A stretch of DNA of 64,000 nucleotides from positions 1 to 64,000 of the forward strand of contig NW_005178434.1 in the NCBI RefSeq assembly GCF_000341285.1, read 5' to 3'. The DNA is from Galdieria sulphuraria (taxonomy: Eukaryota; Rhodophyta; Bangiophyceae; Galdieriales; Galdieriaceae). Under the pieces are notes generated by a model. It did no database searches. It worked only from the letters and a program-made list of their open reading frames with translations, and was not told the origin of the DNA. Positions 24,630-34,564 of this stretch are shown here, one piece after another (within the stretch, counting starts at the first letter, position 1; each line of letters opens with the position of its first letter). The translations under genes were made by a program, and so were the position numbers.

Positions 24630-26008
24630 AGTCTTGGAGGACAAGAAAACTCATCCCTACTAGTAGTAATAGATGGGTATGGTTGAAAAGTGAAGCTTTG
24701 ATAATGATTCATATGAGCTTGACTTTGTTCATCCCAACAACTACAACTATTCTTCCATCTTGACTCATTCATGATTCCATTGGTTCCCATAAGGTCTACT
24801 ATGGATTGTAAATATTGTCGTTGTTCTTTAGGAGTTTTTGTTTGATGGGTCAACAATTGTCCACTTCCATTGACACAGCCATGAGGACAGGCCATTGCTT
24901 CCAAAAGAATGATATCGGAATCCAATCCACGCTTCACCCAACGTTGCAAAGATTGATAACCATATGCCAAAATCATACCCACTCTTTTCATCGTTCCATC
25001 TTGACTCGACTTCCATTGAATATAAACTTGTTGTTGATGATCTCTTTGTTCAGGTTTTGTCATCCATTCTACTTGAGGTGGTTGTCCATTTTGTTCGATG
25101 GTCACTTTATCTATCCATCTCTCTACTGCCATCCAAAAATATCCGTGACTTGTACCTTTACACAAATCTCTTTCCAACGATATCCAAGTAGTATCCAATG
25201 GAGTTGATGGAATGGAATCGATATCATCTCCATGATTCCAATCCAACCATTGCATCAATTGTTCAGTTGTCCATAAAGCATCCACCAATATGCCATTAGG
25301 ATATTCCACAGCTTGTGTTTGTGTCTGTACTGCCATTTCATAACAAGACATAATAGCCACATGTTTGATATTTGGTTTTCTCTTTTTCCATAAATATCCC
25401 GTCATCAGCGCTGGACTATACACCTGCGATAAACAATCCATCCATTCTGGTCGTTTTCTTTTCATAAAAGAAACCCAAGCAGGACAAGCTGAAATAATCA
25501 ACGGCAATCGATTCTTCTCCTTTTCATATCGTTGTATGAGTTCTTCCCATGTTTCCAATAAACTAAGATATCTTGCTTCTTTTTGATCAGTTACCCAACC
25601 AACACCCTTTTGTTTACAAGCATAGGCTATTTTTTGTGCCACTTGAGTATAATCTAAACCACCCAAGTGTACAGCTATAGCAGCTATGGTTTGTGGTTGC
25701 AAGGAAAACACGACTTGTTGTCCTTGTTCCAACCAACTATCACAAAGTTGTATTACTTGATATCTACTCTGAATAGATAATTGTTCTTCAGCCAAAGTAA
25801 GACAACCTGTACATGATAAACAATCTTGTAAAGGTACACGAGCAACAACTGGAGAAGAGTGGTTGTTGTTGTTATTAGAAGTGGCATATAAAGGACTCGC
25901 AACAGAACCTGTAGGAGGAGAAGAAGAAGAAGAGTAGTCGTTAGTTGTAGGTTTACAATGAATAGGACGTTCCAAGTCATTCAAGTCGGAAAGTACAGCT
26001 TTCCACAT
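24539..26008 (-). CDS. NAR1: NAR1/NARF cytosolic Fe-S assembly protein
   Basis: Single exon, 489 residues, of the iron-only hydrogenase-like family that works in the cytosolic iron-sulfur assembly (CIA) pathway. The N-terminal cluster ligands are C18 plus C63, C66 and C69 in LQDCLSCTGC. The second cluster has its Cys in SACPAWV, MSCYE and MACPHGCVNGSGQ. An Asn/Ser-rich spacer separates C18 from the CxxCxxC motif. The protein ends in Trp, in line with the C-terminal aromatic residue used by CIA clients and adaptors. Its last 30 codons are antisense to the SF3B3 reading frame. Its ATG lies 3 nt after the stop of the upstream gene on the same strand (26012-27020). Confidence 0.92.
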   Translation of the reverse strand: MWKAVLSDLNDLERPIHCKPTTNDYSSSSSPPTGSVASPLYATSNNNNNHSSPVVARVPLQDCLSCTGCLTLAEEQLSIQSRYQVIQLCDSWLEQGQQVVFSLQPQTIAAIAVHLGGLDYTQVAQKIAYACKQKGVGWVTDQKEARYLSLLETWEELIQRYEKEKNRLPLIISACPAWVSFMKRKRPEWMDCLSQVYSPALMTGYLWKKRKPNIKHVAIMSCYEMAVQTQTQAVEYPNGILVDALWTTEQLMQWLDWNHGDDIDSIPSTPLDTTWISLERDLCKGTSHGYFWMAVERWIDKVTIEQNGQPPQVEWMTKPEQRDHQQQVYIQWKSSQDGTMKRVGMILAYGYQSLQRWVKRGLDSDIILLEAMACPHGCVNGSGQLLTHQTKTPKEQRQYLQSIVDLMGTNGIMNESRWKNSCSCWDEQSQAHMNHYQSFTFQPYPSITTSRDEFSCPPRLYWNTHKEEVLDALSPPPCCFRHWASFGGW

Positions 26009-26011
26009 TTT

Positions 26012-27020
26012 TTACTCTTTCAACAATTCAATATTTTCTTGTAAAAACCATTCATAACCCATTTCTTTAGACAAGTTGGGTTTTCTTTGTTCCCATTCAA
26101 CTCGACTTGTGTGATGATTAGCAACTATGGAAAATAAACAACCAATCACCTTTGTTATACAAGGAAACGTCGGAATAGTATTCCATATACGTTGCCACAA
26201 ATGATCTATCATCGATAACAATATGTCCATAGCTTCATCTCTTTCCTCCTTATTATTCATCAAACAATACCTTATCCAGTCTTGTAACATATAACAATAG
26301 ATTCCTCTCAAAGCATCCAAAATATGTAAAACATAGGATGGATTGGATTCCACAGCATCACAAGCAACTGACCAAGCCTCCAAACAAGGACCATACCACC
26401 ATTCCTTTTGTATATGAATGGGATAAAAGTGAACTAGTCTTGAAACGAGATGTCTAACAACTCCGGGAAATATACCAAACCAATCCCATATCAACGATAG
26501 ATTTACGAGTTGTGAAACTTGGCCATCCCAAAAAGGATAAAAGACAGTAGAAACGTCTACAACGGCATCCGAAAGACAATCGTGAGGACTAGAAGCACGA
26601 TAAAATATATCATATACCAGCTTATCCAACCAACAATAGCCAGCTTGAGGAGAGTCATAATAAGGTAGACGAAAGCGACAATAATCCGAAAGAAAACGTT
26701 GTAAACTTTGGTTGTATAGCAAATGACACCAAAACCAATCCAAAGAATAACTCATCAACTGTTGACATTGTCTTCTGTTCCAATCACAAGCAGTTTCACT
26801 ATCCAGTTTCGTTACAGTTTCTTCGACACTATCGACACACAATCAGGTAACTCAAGGTTATGAGAATAGTGATAACCAACCTTTCCAAATAAACATTGTC
26901 TTGAGGTAAAAAAGGAACAAATATCAAAGTTTCTAAAAGTAACCATCTTTCTTTACTCACACGATACAATAAACGTTTTCTACCAACTGCATCACATACT
27001 GAAATGGTTTCCATTTGCAC
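26012..27020 (-). CDS. Unknown protein, helical, Trp/Cys-rich
   Basis: Exons 26881-27020 and 26012-26828 (52-nt intron) make about 318 residues. I do not recognise the family. The sequence is rich in Trp, Tyr, Cys and Leu, looks all-helical, and has no signal peptide or clear membrane segment. It sits in a tight minus-strand array: the CLASP stop is 32 nt upstream of its ATG, and the NAR1 ATG follows its stop after only 3 nt. Position alone does not assign a role. Confidence 0.7.
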
Positions 27021-27052
27021 TCCAGAAAGGAAGAATACACAAAGAATCTCGA

Positions 27053-30000
27053 CTAGAAAGGAATCTTCTTATTGGATATTTCAATATAACATTCCACCAA
27101 CTTTCTTTGTGTAATATTCAATGATGGACTTGTACTTTTCAATTCGCCTATGTGAAGTTGAATTTCAGCTAAACATTTCACTGCAGACTTGCGAATATCT
27201 AAATGAGGATGTTCAACACATTGTAATAGAAAAGTAATGATTCGATTCCATCGATTTTCATTCACTTCATCCAACTCCAATTGACTTTCAAAAAATACTT
27301 TTAGCAATGACTCTGTACCTTGTAAAAGAACTTGTATAGTAGCAACGGATGTCGTAGAAGAAGCATCTCGAAGACTGCCATTTGTTGTAATCCAGTCTTG
27401 AATATAAAATTCCAATACATTTAATAATACAAGTGGAGGACTTTGTTTCCACAATTCTCGCAACAAAATCTCTAACATCCACTCCATTTCAATTCCTTCT
27501 TTCATCGTCTGAAAACAAGTAGAAGAACCTTTCCAATGGGTATCGTTCGAAGCATTCTTAAAGGAATGAACAGGCAAAAACATTCCTAAAATTTGCTTCA
27601 CTTGAGATATATCGAGACAATATGAAGGATTTCTTAAAGCATCTCGAATTTGAGACAAATAACCAAACCTATCTTTTTCACTCGCACTTTCTTGAGCCTT
27701 TTGTAATAATTGACAAATAAGACTGGCAGTATATTCTTCTTCTTCAACTTTTTCAGTCACAGACTCTTTGGATATCGACATATCCTGAAATTGCGGATGT
27801 AAATTTCCTACATGTCCAGTTTGGCTATCCACTTCACGATTGACATCAACAGAAGAATGCTCAAAAGAATCTTCTTTACTTTCATTCTTCTTGTAAGACT
27901 CATCTGGAGTTGGATTAGACGCCAAGTTATCTGTTATGGAGGAAGATTGAGAAGTGGGCATTTCGTTCTTCGAATCCAACAATCCTAACTTGCGTATCAA
28001 ATTGAGATGTTTACCATCTTCTACTGAAGTTGCTCCAACTAATAGGGTGGCAGGATCGATTAGTTCATCAAGTTCTACAAGGACATCACAAGCTGCTTTA
28101 CGTAGATCGGCATTCTTATCATAAGCTAAAGGAGCAATATAACTTATAATCAATTGAACAAATTCTGCTACATCAGCACTTGTAGATAATCGATTGACAG
28201 GTGAAGAACCAGGTTCAGCAATATTGCCAGTCATGGAAATGGAAGTGGTAGTCTTGTATAATGATTCACTCTCTAATAAATTCGGTTGTTCTGTTTGTTT
28301 GCGATATTCTTTGCAATTTCGATAAGAATGTCTCAAGTGCAACAATGCATGAAGCATTACTCTTGGTGAAGAATCCAAATTGGAACCACTAGAAGCAATA
28401 GGAGCTAAACAACTCTTGCAAATAATACTACTTCTTAATTGAATCCAAGGAATCGCTTTTCCTAAATCTTCAATAGTTGTAGCACTACTACTGCGCACAA
28501 AAGAGTTGGGGTCCGAAAGTCTTTGGAATAACCTTCGAATGAGCGTTCCTTCCTTCTCAAGAATTTGTACAAGTTTTTGTTGTTCTTTGTTGGGATAATC
28601 TATTGGGCTTTGTTCAAATGTTTGGAATACTTTGGATAACAATTGAAGAGCTGCTGCTGCTACTTTGGTATGCGACTCTCCAACCAATGGACTTAAATAC
28701 TGCAATAATAACTGCAAAGTATTTTCTGTGAATAAGCTTTCGTCTTCCAAGAATGTCTCCGGATGAGACGCTTGATTCTTACGTTCTCGTTTGGTTGCCA
28801 AATACAAAGCAATATCTCGTTCAATTCTGGCAAGAATATTGACCTTGACTTTCCAATCTGTAGCTGCCACAATTCTACCAAATAGTTTTCTTAAATCAGA
28901 TTCTGTTACTTTTCTCCTGGTCCATATGCTATCCATCGTAGTCTCTGAAGTAGCACCAGAATATCGAACATCCATATGAGACAATACCTGTCGACCAGTT
29001 TCACTAGTCACAGAAGGTACAATGGAAGCTTTATAATTATCTTCTGCGATAGTTTTGTTTCTCTTTAAATCATCACAAATAGTACTATGCGATGAATCAC
29101 TTTGAACATCAGTAATAGAAGCTGTGTTCTCATTGGATATGGCAACGCGTTGAGGAAGCTTTCCGATATCGGATTTTCGCATCGATGAAGACTTTTTCGT
29201 TGAGTTTTTTTGAGTTATTGAAGAAGAACGATTGCTCTGAATGGTCTCTCTAGTAATATCGTCTTGTGAATTTGTAGTAGGAGTGTCCGGAAGAGGAGAA
29301 AAACTCAATGAAGGAGGACGACTATGTCTTCCTAGTTGTTTGATTTTGTTTCCAGATAAATTCGATATGGACTTTGTAGGAGTAGAAATTTCACCTATCC
29401 TCTTATAACGTTTAGAATCCATTCTTTTCTTTTCACTTTTGGTAGTATCTGTACTGTGACCGGTAGAAGAAGTAGAAGAGGCTTGTTCGGTGGAATCGTT
29501 TTGTAGACTTATCGTTTGTTGTTTTCCAACCGAATTAAAAGATGAAATAGACTTGCGAGGTTTGTGCAACATTGAATGAGAAGAAATACTTTGATTGCCG
29601 TCATCTAAAAACACCAATTGAATAAAGGGAGCATCTTTTGGTTTCTCTTCACCAATCGACTTCAAAACTCCAGAATCTAAGGATTTTACCATCGTTTGGG
29701 CTCTATTAGGAAACAACTTGGCAAATAACCAGAAATTCTTTCGACTAGTGGATCGAACATTCGCTGATGCATCTTGTACTCCGGAATGGATTGCTTTTTC
29801 AAAGGATTCTACACACTTTTCAATATCAGTTGGTTTCTGATGCTGCAGTGAAAGCCAAACAAGTTCGGCCACAACATTTCTAGCAGCTGGAGCCAAACCA
29901 TGAATATTCAGTACGTCTGCAGTAGCTCTGACCATTCGAATGCTTTGGACATATTCTACTAGAGCTTTTGCAGCACTAGCTCCAGACTCTGCAATAATGG

Positions 30001-30481
30001 CTATTGTAACTGGAGTTATCTTTACCAAAGGAGCTAATAAGGACTCTGCCAACGGTTCAGCTATAGCACCTTTTGCCATTTTCGCCAATTCAACTAAACT
30101 TTGACAGGCTTCGCGCACTACTGCTGAACGCAAGTCGGTTACAGCATCATTCATCACCAAACGAAGAGTTCGAAGATTTTCAATAAATATATCAAACAAG
30201 GCACGATTATCTTCTGTATTCGTGTTGTCTTCTTCTTTTGCTTGGAACAATTCGTTTGCAACTAAAGACAAGGTTTTCAACGCATCTACTCGCTTTTCCC
30301 ACTCTTGATGACTGTCAAGTTGTCCACATAAAGTTTCCAATAGTTTTATCAGTTCTTGAGCGTTTTTTGGAATGGCAACTAGTTTTTTCTTTCCATTTTT
30401 TCCTAGCGACTGAAATGAACTGGTGCTACTGTTGTGCTTCAATCGACTGAGTTGTCTTGTTGGTGCCAAGGTAGACATCAT
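27053..30481 (-). CDS. CLASP-family TOG-domain microtubule protein
   Basis: Single exon of 1142 residues. Residues 30-270 form a TOG-like array of HEAT repeats: WEKRVDALKTL, LRSAVVREACQSL, the helix pairs before SGASAAKALVEYV, and DASANVRSTSRKNFW. These match the CLASP N-terminal domain. A Ser/Thr/Lys-rich basic linker (about 300-500) resembles the microtubule-binding region of CLASPs. Two more helical blocks follow at about 510-780 and 900-1140, the first containing DWKVKVNILARIERD and DPNSFVRSSSATTIEDL. CLASPs stabilise growing plus ends and spindle microtubules. A TGGCGGGCAAA element lies upstream at about 30646-30656. No intron is visible, unusual for so long a gene here but shared with NAR1. 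Confidence 0.85.
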   Translation of the reverse strand: MMSTLAPTRQLSRLKHNSSTSSFQSLGKNGKKKLVAIPKNAQELIKLLETLCGQLDSHQEWEKRVDALKTLSLVANELFQAKEEDNTNTEDNRALFDIFIENLRTLRLVMNDAVTDLRSAVVREACQSLVELAKMAKGAIAEPLAESLLAPLVKITPVTIAIIAESGASAAKALVEYVQSIRMVRATADVLNIHGLAPAARNVVAELVWLSLQHQKPTDIEKCVESFEKAIHSGVQDASANVRSTSRKNFWLFAKLFPNRAQTMVKSLDSGVLKSIGEEKPKDAPFIQLVFLDDGNQSISSHSMLHKPRKSISSFNSVGKQQTISLQNDSTEQASSTSSTGHSTDTTKSEKKRMDSKRYKRIGEISTPTKSISNLSGNKIKQLGRHSRPPSLSFSPLPDTPTTNSQDDITRETIQSNRSSSITQKNSTKKSSSMRKSDIGKLPQRVAISNENTASITDVQSDSSHSTICDDLKRNKTIAEDNYKASIVPSVTSETGRQVLSHMDVRYSGATSETTMDSIWTRRKVTESDLRKLFGRIVAATDWKVKVNILARIERDIALYLATKRERKNQASHPETFLEDESLFTENTLQLLLQYLSPLVGESHTKVAAAALQLLSKVFQTFEQSPIDYPNKEQQKLVQILEKEGTLIRRLFQRLSDPNSFVRSSSATTIEDLGKAIPWIQLRSSIICKSCLAPIASSGSNLDSSPRVMLHALLHLRHSYRNCKEYRKQTEQPNLLESESLYKTTTSISMTGNIAEPGSSPVNRLSTSADVAEFVQLIISYIAPLAYDKNADLRKAACDVLVELDELIDPATLLVGATSVEDGKHLNLIRKLGLLDSKNEMPTSQSSSITDNLASNPTPDESYKKNESKEDSFEHSSVDVNREVDSQTGHVGNLHPQFQDMSISKESVTEKVEEEEYTASLICQLLQKAQESASEKDRFGYLSQIRDALRNPSYCLDISQVKQILGMFLPVHSFKNASNDTHWKGSSTCFQTMKEGIEMEWMLEILLRELWKQSPPLVLLNVLEFYIQDWITTNGSLRDASSTTSVATIQVLLQGTESLLKVFFESQLELDEVNENRWNRIITFLLQCVEHPHLDIRKSAVKCLAEIQLHIGELKSTSPSLNITQRKLVECYIEISNKKIPF

Positions 30482-30728
30482 AAAGATATATATTCCCTAT
30501 ATGTTTGGCCAACTCAGGTTGTGTTGGTTAAGACAAAGAATATGTAACCATATCCAAATATAAAAACTAAAAGGGAGCAATGGCTAATCCAACAATCTAC
30601 TCTTCCACGAACGTGTCCAATTCGATTGTATTCATTTTTGATTTCATGGCGGGCAAAAAACAATGGGAAGGTTTAAAATCAGGCCTTTATTACTCTAAAG
30701 CAAAAAAATTTCAACTTGCCATGAATTA

Positions 30729-30802
30729 GCGTCCATGGCCAAATTGGATAAGGCGTCCGCCTACGGAGCGGAAGATTGCAGGTTCGAGTCCTGCTGGACG
30801 CG
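30729..30802 (+). tRNA. tRNA-Arg (anticodon ACG)
   Basis: The cloverleaf closes completely: acceptor GCGTCCA with TGGACGC, a D arm GCC/GGC, an anticodon stem TCCGC/GCGGA with loop CTACGGA (anticodon ACG), and a T arm GCAGG TTCGAGT CCTGC. No intron is present. A- and B-box promoter elements lie inside the gene, and a TTTT run at 30806-30809 serves as Pol III terminator. It ends about 20 bp from the stop of HCF101, which reads from the opposite strand. Confidence 0.95.
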
Positions 30803-30821
30803 AAATTTTCTGGATTGTGTT

Positions 30822-32836
30822 TTAAATCGTCGAGGCTCTTTTGACAGCAGTAGTTGTAGACCAATCTTTTGGATTCATGACTCGCTCGAATGGATATAAA
30901 CTTTGATGACCATCACTCCAGATAACTGAAAAGGCATAATTTCCAGCAGTTTGAATTTGCAACTTCAACTCAATTGAGACCATACTGGATATACTTGAAT
31001 ATCATTACACTTACTGGCTTTACATTTCTATCTACAGATTTCCAATGTCTTTTTCCAGTAAACTCATCGACACACGAGGCACAACTACAAGCATTCCTTA
31101 GTTCCCATGGTGACCATTCCACCTTGTTGTTTTCATTCCAAGCTATGCCTTGTTGATCGTTGCAAGAAATAACAATAATACACTAAATAACAATTAAACT
31201 ATTTCAGTCTACTATAATTTGGGACACTGTTACATAAATGAATACCTTATCGCTATCAAAAAAAACTTGTGGAATTCTTTTCCCGTTTCCAAATGCATTT
31301 TTTGCAATTTGTTGTACTACAGCAGATGCCAAAGATTGATAAAGTTGGGATATCTTTGATTCGCTCAAGGCCAATACAGCAGGAATGCCATTATCACTCC
31401 AACGACATAAATCGGGGTCAAGTGGAAAGGATTCCACAAATGGTATCCCATAGTCATTGGCAATTTTTTGACTAAACCACATAAGTTCAATGCACATCAA
31501 ACTTACAAGCTCTTCTTCCATATTTACCTTTTTCCATGACCAAATAGATAATATCGTTTGTCAGGAATATCATTAGGTTCGAAATATGCCATATTTTCCA
31601 CCAAAGCTACACAAGGAACGGATACTTTACCAAACATTTGAATACCTTTGATAACATCTTGAAATGAAAGCTGTTGAGGTGTGGTTACAATAACTGCAGC
31701 GTCTAACGAAACTGTTTGACAAATGGTTAACTGAATGTCACCCGTTCCTAAAATAACACGAGTCATTATGAAAAATAAATCAAAATAAGACTCATATACC
31801 CGGTGGCATATCGATCACCAAATAGTCCAAACTTCCCCAGTCGGTCTCTGTTAATAGCTGATTCATCATATTCGCTATCATAGGTCCCCTCATGATGGCT
31901 GATTCAGGATTAATATATCTATTTGCAGTCAATCACAAAAAACTCATTCTTGGAAAGTATTCATATACCCAAAAGACATAAGTTTCACATTCTCATATTC
32001 CAGAGGAATAATTCTCCCATCTTTATACTGTACAATCTTATTCTCAGGTTGTACCTAAATATAAAAAACCAACGTTTTAGAAACCATACCCGAGTATTCT
32101 CTCATACTCAACTTACTAAAATAGGTAAACTGGGTCCATAAATATCTGCGTCCATGATACCAACTTTACCACCCAACTTGGTTAAAGTAAAGGCTAAGTT
32201 TACTGCGACAGTACTCTTTCCAACACCACCTTTACAACTTGCAACAGCAATAATATGTTTTACTTTATTCAACGGTCGATCTCCAGCTTGTGCTCGATTG
32301 ATCTCGTTTGCTCGCAAGTCAATCTCAACGTTGCGTACCCATAACAACGACGAGACCCATTCTTTGGCATCGTTTTGAAACTTTTCTTTAATTGGACAAG
32401 CAGGAGTAGTCAACTGTAAAGTGAACCGAACGTCGTATTTTCCATCTTCCTTGGCAACTCTTTCCAAGTTCTGAACAAATCCAAGCTCTACAATATTCTG
32501 TTTCAAGTCTGGATCCTCAATATTCTTCAACAACTCCAATACTTGTTTCTGCCAATCACTCATACACATATTTATCCTCGTTGAAAGACGAGTTTGAATG
32601 GACATTCCTTGTAACTTGCACAATCTCTTTCCTAGCCATTGTCTCGTATTCCGTCGAAACCTATTATCCAATAAATAGTATTGTTTCCTACAACACTTTG
32701 GACACTTTTTAAGTGCATCTCCGTTACGTTGAGACAAGACAGAGCAAGTAGATATTCCACAGGAACGTACAAACAACATAAAAGGAGGAAGACTCTGGCC
32801 AAATCTCATTCCATATAAGAATACCTTTTCTGCCAT
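30822..32836 (-). CDS. HCF101: HCF101-type Fe-S scaffold P-loop ATPase
   Basis: Seven exons: 32117-32836, 31969-32054, 31800-31918, 31528-31747, 31246-31471, 31015-31182 and 30822-30968, about 561 residues. Domain order is a basic N-terminal extension, then a MIP18/DUF59 domain ([23 protein letters not shown]), then a Mrp/NBP35 P-loop ATPase ([27 protein letters not shown]), and a C-terminal DUF971 domain (SWELRNACxCASC-like, [12 protein letters not shown]). The combination of MIP18, Mrp and DUF971 is that of HCF101, the plastid protein that delivers [4Fe-4S] clusters to photosystem I. The N-terminal 75 residues are Arg/Ser/Cys-rich and fit a transit peptide. The last two exons are easily missed because exon 5 runs on into its intron. 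Confidence 0.92.
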
Positions 32837-32910
32837 TGATTGATTGGTTGAGCTCCATTTGCATCCTCCTTCCTTTCAGTTGTTGATCTTGTGAACTTTA
32901 GTTACAAAAG

Positions 32911-33417
32911 ATGACATATCAAAATATGGAAAAGACTTTATTTGTTTCCTCATTTACTCCTTGTAGTCACGCCCCATTTCTATCAAGTATAAGACGAGTA
33001 GACTTGTCAACCTGTCGGAGACCCAAACAAAAGTGCTTTCACCTTGTGCGTATGGGAGCTGATAACTTGAGTATGATTTTCTCTATAGCAATAGTGTTTG
33101 TTTTTCTTACTTCCCCTGTAGAATTTTGGAAAGATTTTTGGTGTGGTGGCTTTCCTGGAGGAGAAGCATATTTGAATGAAGTTATAGAAAGCGACTTTGC
33201 CAAACCAGTTCCGGGACTCGAGAGTTCTGGAGTGTCTGCTCAAAGGGAACCGAATAAAACAGTTCCAAACAAACAGCAGTCTTCTAAACCGAAAACTCCC
33301 GCTCCAAGTTCTTCTTCCAACAACGGTACAGCCAACATTTCAGGAGGTGGCCAGGTTCGTTTAGTAACTGACCCAGTAACTGGAAGAAGTCGTTTAGAAA
33401 TAGTACAAGAGGAGTAA
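32911..33417 (+). CDS. Small membrane protein, probably plastid-targeted, unknown function
   Basis: Single exon of 168 residues. Residues 1-54 are rich in Ser, Thr, Lys and Arg with few acids, as in a transit peptide. One hydrophobic segment follows (about 55-72, IFSIAIVFVFLTS), then an aromatic stretch and a Pro/Ser/Gln-rich soluble tail ending in a short beta-like segment. No family is recognised. It is divergent from HCF101, with 74 bp between the two ATGs, so the two may share a promoter. Confidence 0.6.
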   Translation: MTYQNMEKTLFVSSFTPCSHAPFLSSIRRVDLSTCRRPKQKCFHLVRMGADNLSMIFSIAIVFVFLTSPVEFWKDFWCGGFPGGEAYLNEVIESDFAKPVPGLESSGVSAQREPNKTVPNKQQSSKPKTPAPSSSSNNGTANISGGGQVRLVTDPVTGRSRLEIVQEE

Positions 33418-33558
33418 AGCTAAGTAGTGATTGGTTTTTGTATCGACCTAAAGAAACACTGTTGGTCTTGTTCGGGATCAGAATAAAGACATTCTCTTAT
33501 CAGAGACATTCTCAAATGCGATTTGGAGATTTAGACAAGTCAGCATTTTTCTCTGCAT

Positions 33559-34458
33559 ATGACGTCCACTGTGGGTTTTCGTAGTGTTCATTTTCAAAGT
33601 AAGACTCGAAAACAGGGACTGAAAACAAGAACTAATCTTCACTCATAGTATTGGAAGTAAGAAATGTACGCAAGGGACTTGTTTCACAAGACGTTTACGT
33701 ACGAACAAGGCTGATACCCTTGATGGCTGGAGCGCCTAAAGGAACAGCCAAGGGAGAGAAAGGAGATGGCAAGAATGATACGGTTAGGTTAGACGTCTTT
33801 ACCAACAGGAAGACAAATACTGGACAAGACTTGGGATTTCATGAAGGTTTCAGTTTGTAAGTAACCCTATATATGGCTTGTCAAGGAAAAACTCAATTGC
33901 AAATATAGTTCTTTACCAGTGTTTCACTTGGTTTTTGACCTTTGGAAAACACGAGCTTTAAAAGAGGATAAAGTAATTGGAAAGTTTGTTGTATCTTTAG
34001 AGGACGTCGCAAGAGCTCCGAACATGTGCTATTCTGGTTGGCACGAGACAAAATATCCTGCTGGTACCAAACGTGCGGGACAACCTTCTGGAAAGGTTTT
34101 TGTAGCAATACAACTAGAAGCTCCTCCTCATCTTTCGTTGACACCAGTAACTCCTCCAGGGTCTCCAGGCGTAGTGAGTCGGAGAAAGTCCTCCCAGAGC
34201 TTAAATGCCGATAAGCTGTCAGTTCCTGTCAGTCCAACTCTTTATCCAAATTTGGATGAACCTCCAAAGGATAGTTCTTTTGTATTCCAAGGAGGGAATA
34301 GTTACACTGCAGATGGGCAGCCATATCCAATGGAAGGATTGTATTCATCCTATTATGGAGCAGAGGATATTCCAAAGGCAACCTTGACTTGTGTGGATTA
34401 TTATCCCTCTTCTAATCCGTATTTGATGGCTTCAGCTCCTCCTGTTGATAATGCTTAG
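33559..34458 (+). CDS. C2-domain-like protein
   Basis: Exons 33559-33598, 33649-33856 and 33909-34458 give about 265 residues. The first 130 residues have the strand pattern of a C2 domain: LEVRNVRKGL, VYVRTRL, GFSFSLPVFHLVFDLW, and KVIGKFVVSLEDV. The usual full set of calcium-binding Asp residues is not obvious, so it may bind lipid or protein without calcium. The C-terminal half is low-complexity, rich in Pro, Ser and Tyr, and similar in style to plant SRC2-type C2 proteins. The first exon is only 40 nt; its ATG is chosen because splicing to it completes the first beta strand. Confidence 0.6.
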
Positions 34459-34564
34459 AGTCTTTTATGTACAGAAATAAATATTCGATTGATTAGACAC
34501 ATTTTGTAGGACAACTGATTTTAAGTGAGGAGACCGACTGGATAACATTTTTCTACGGATAATT

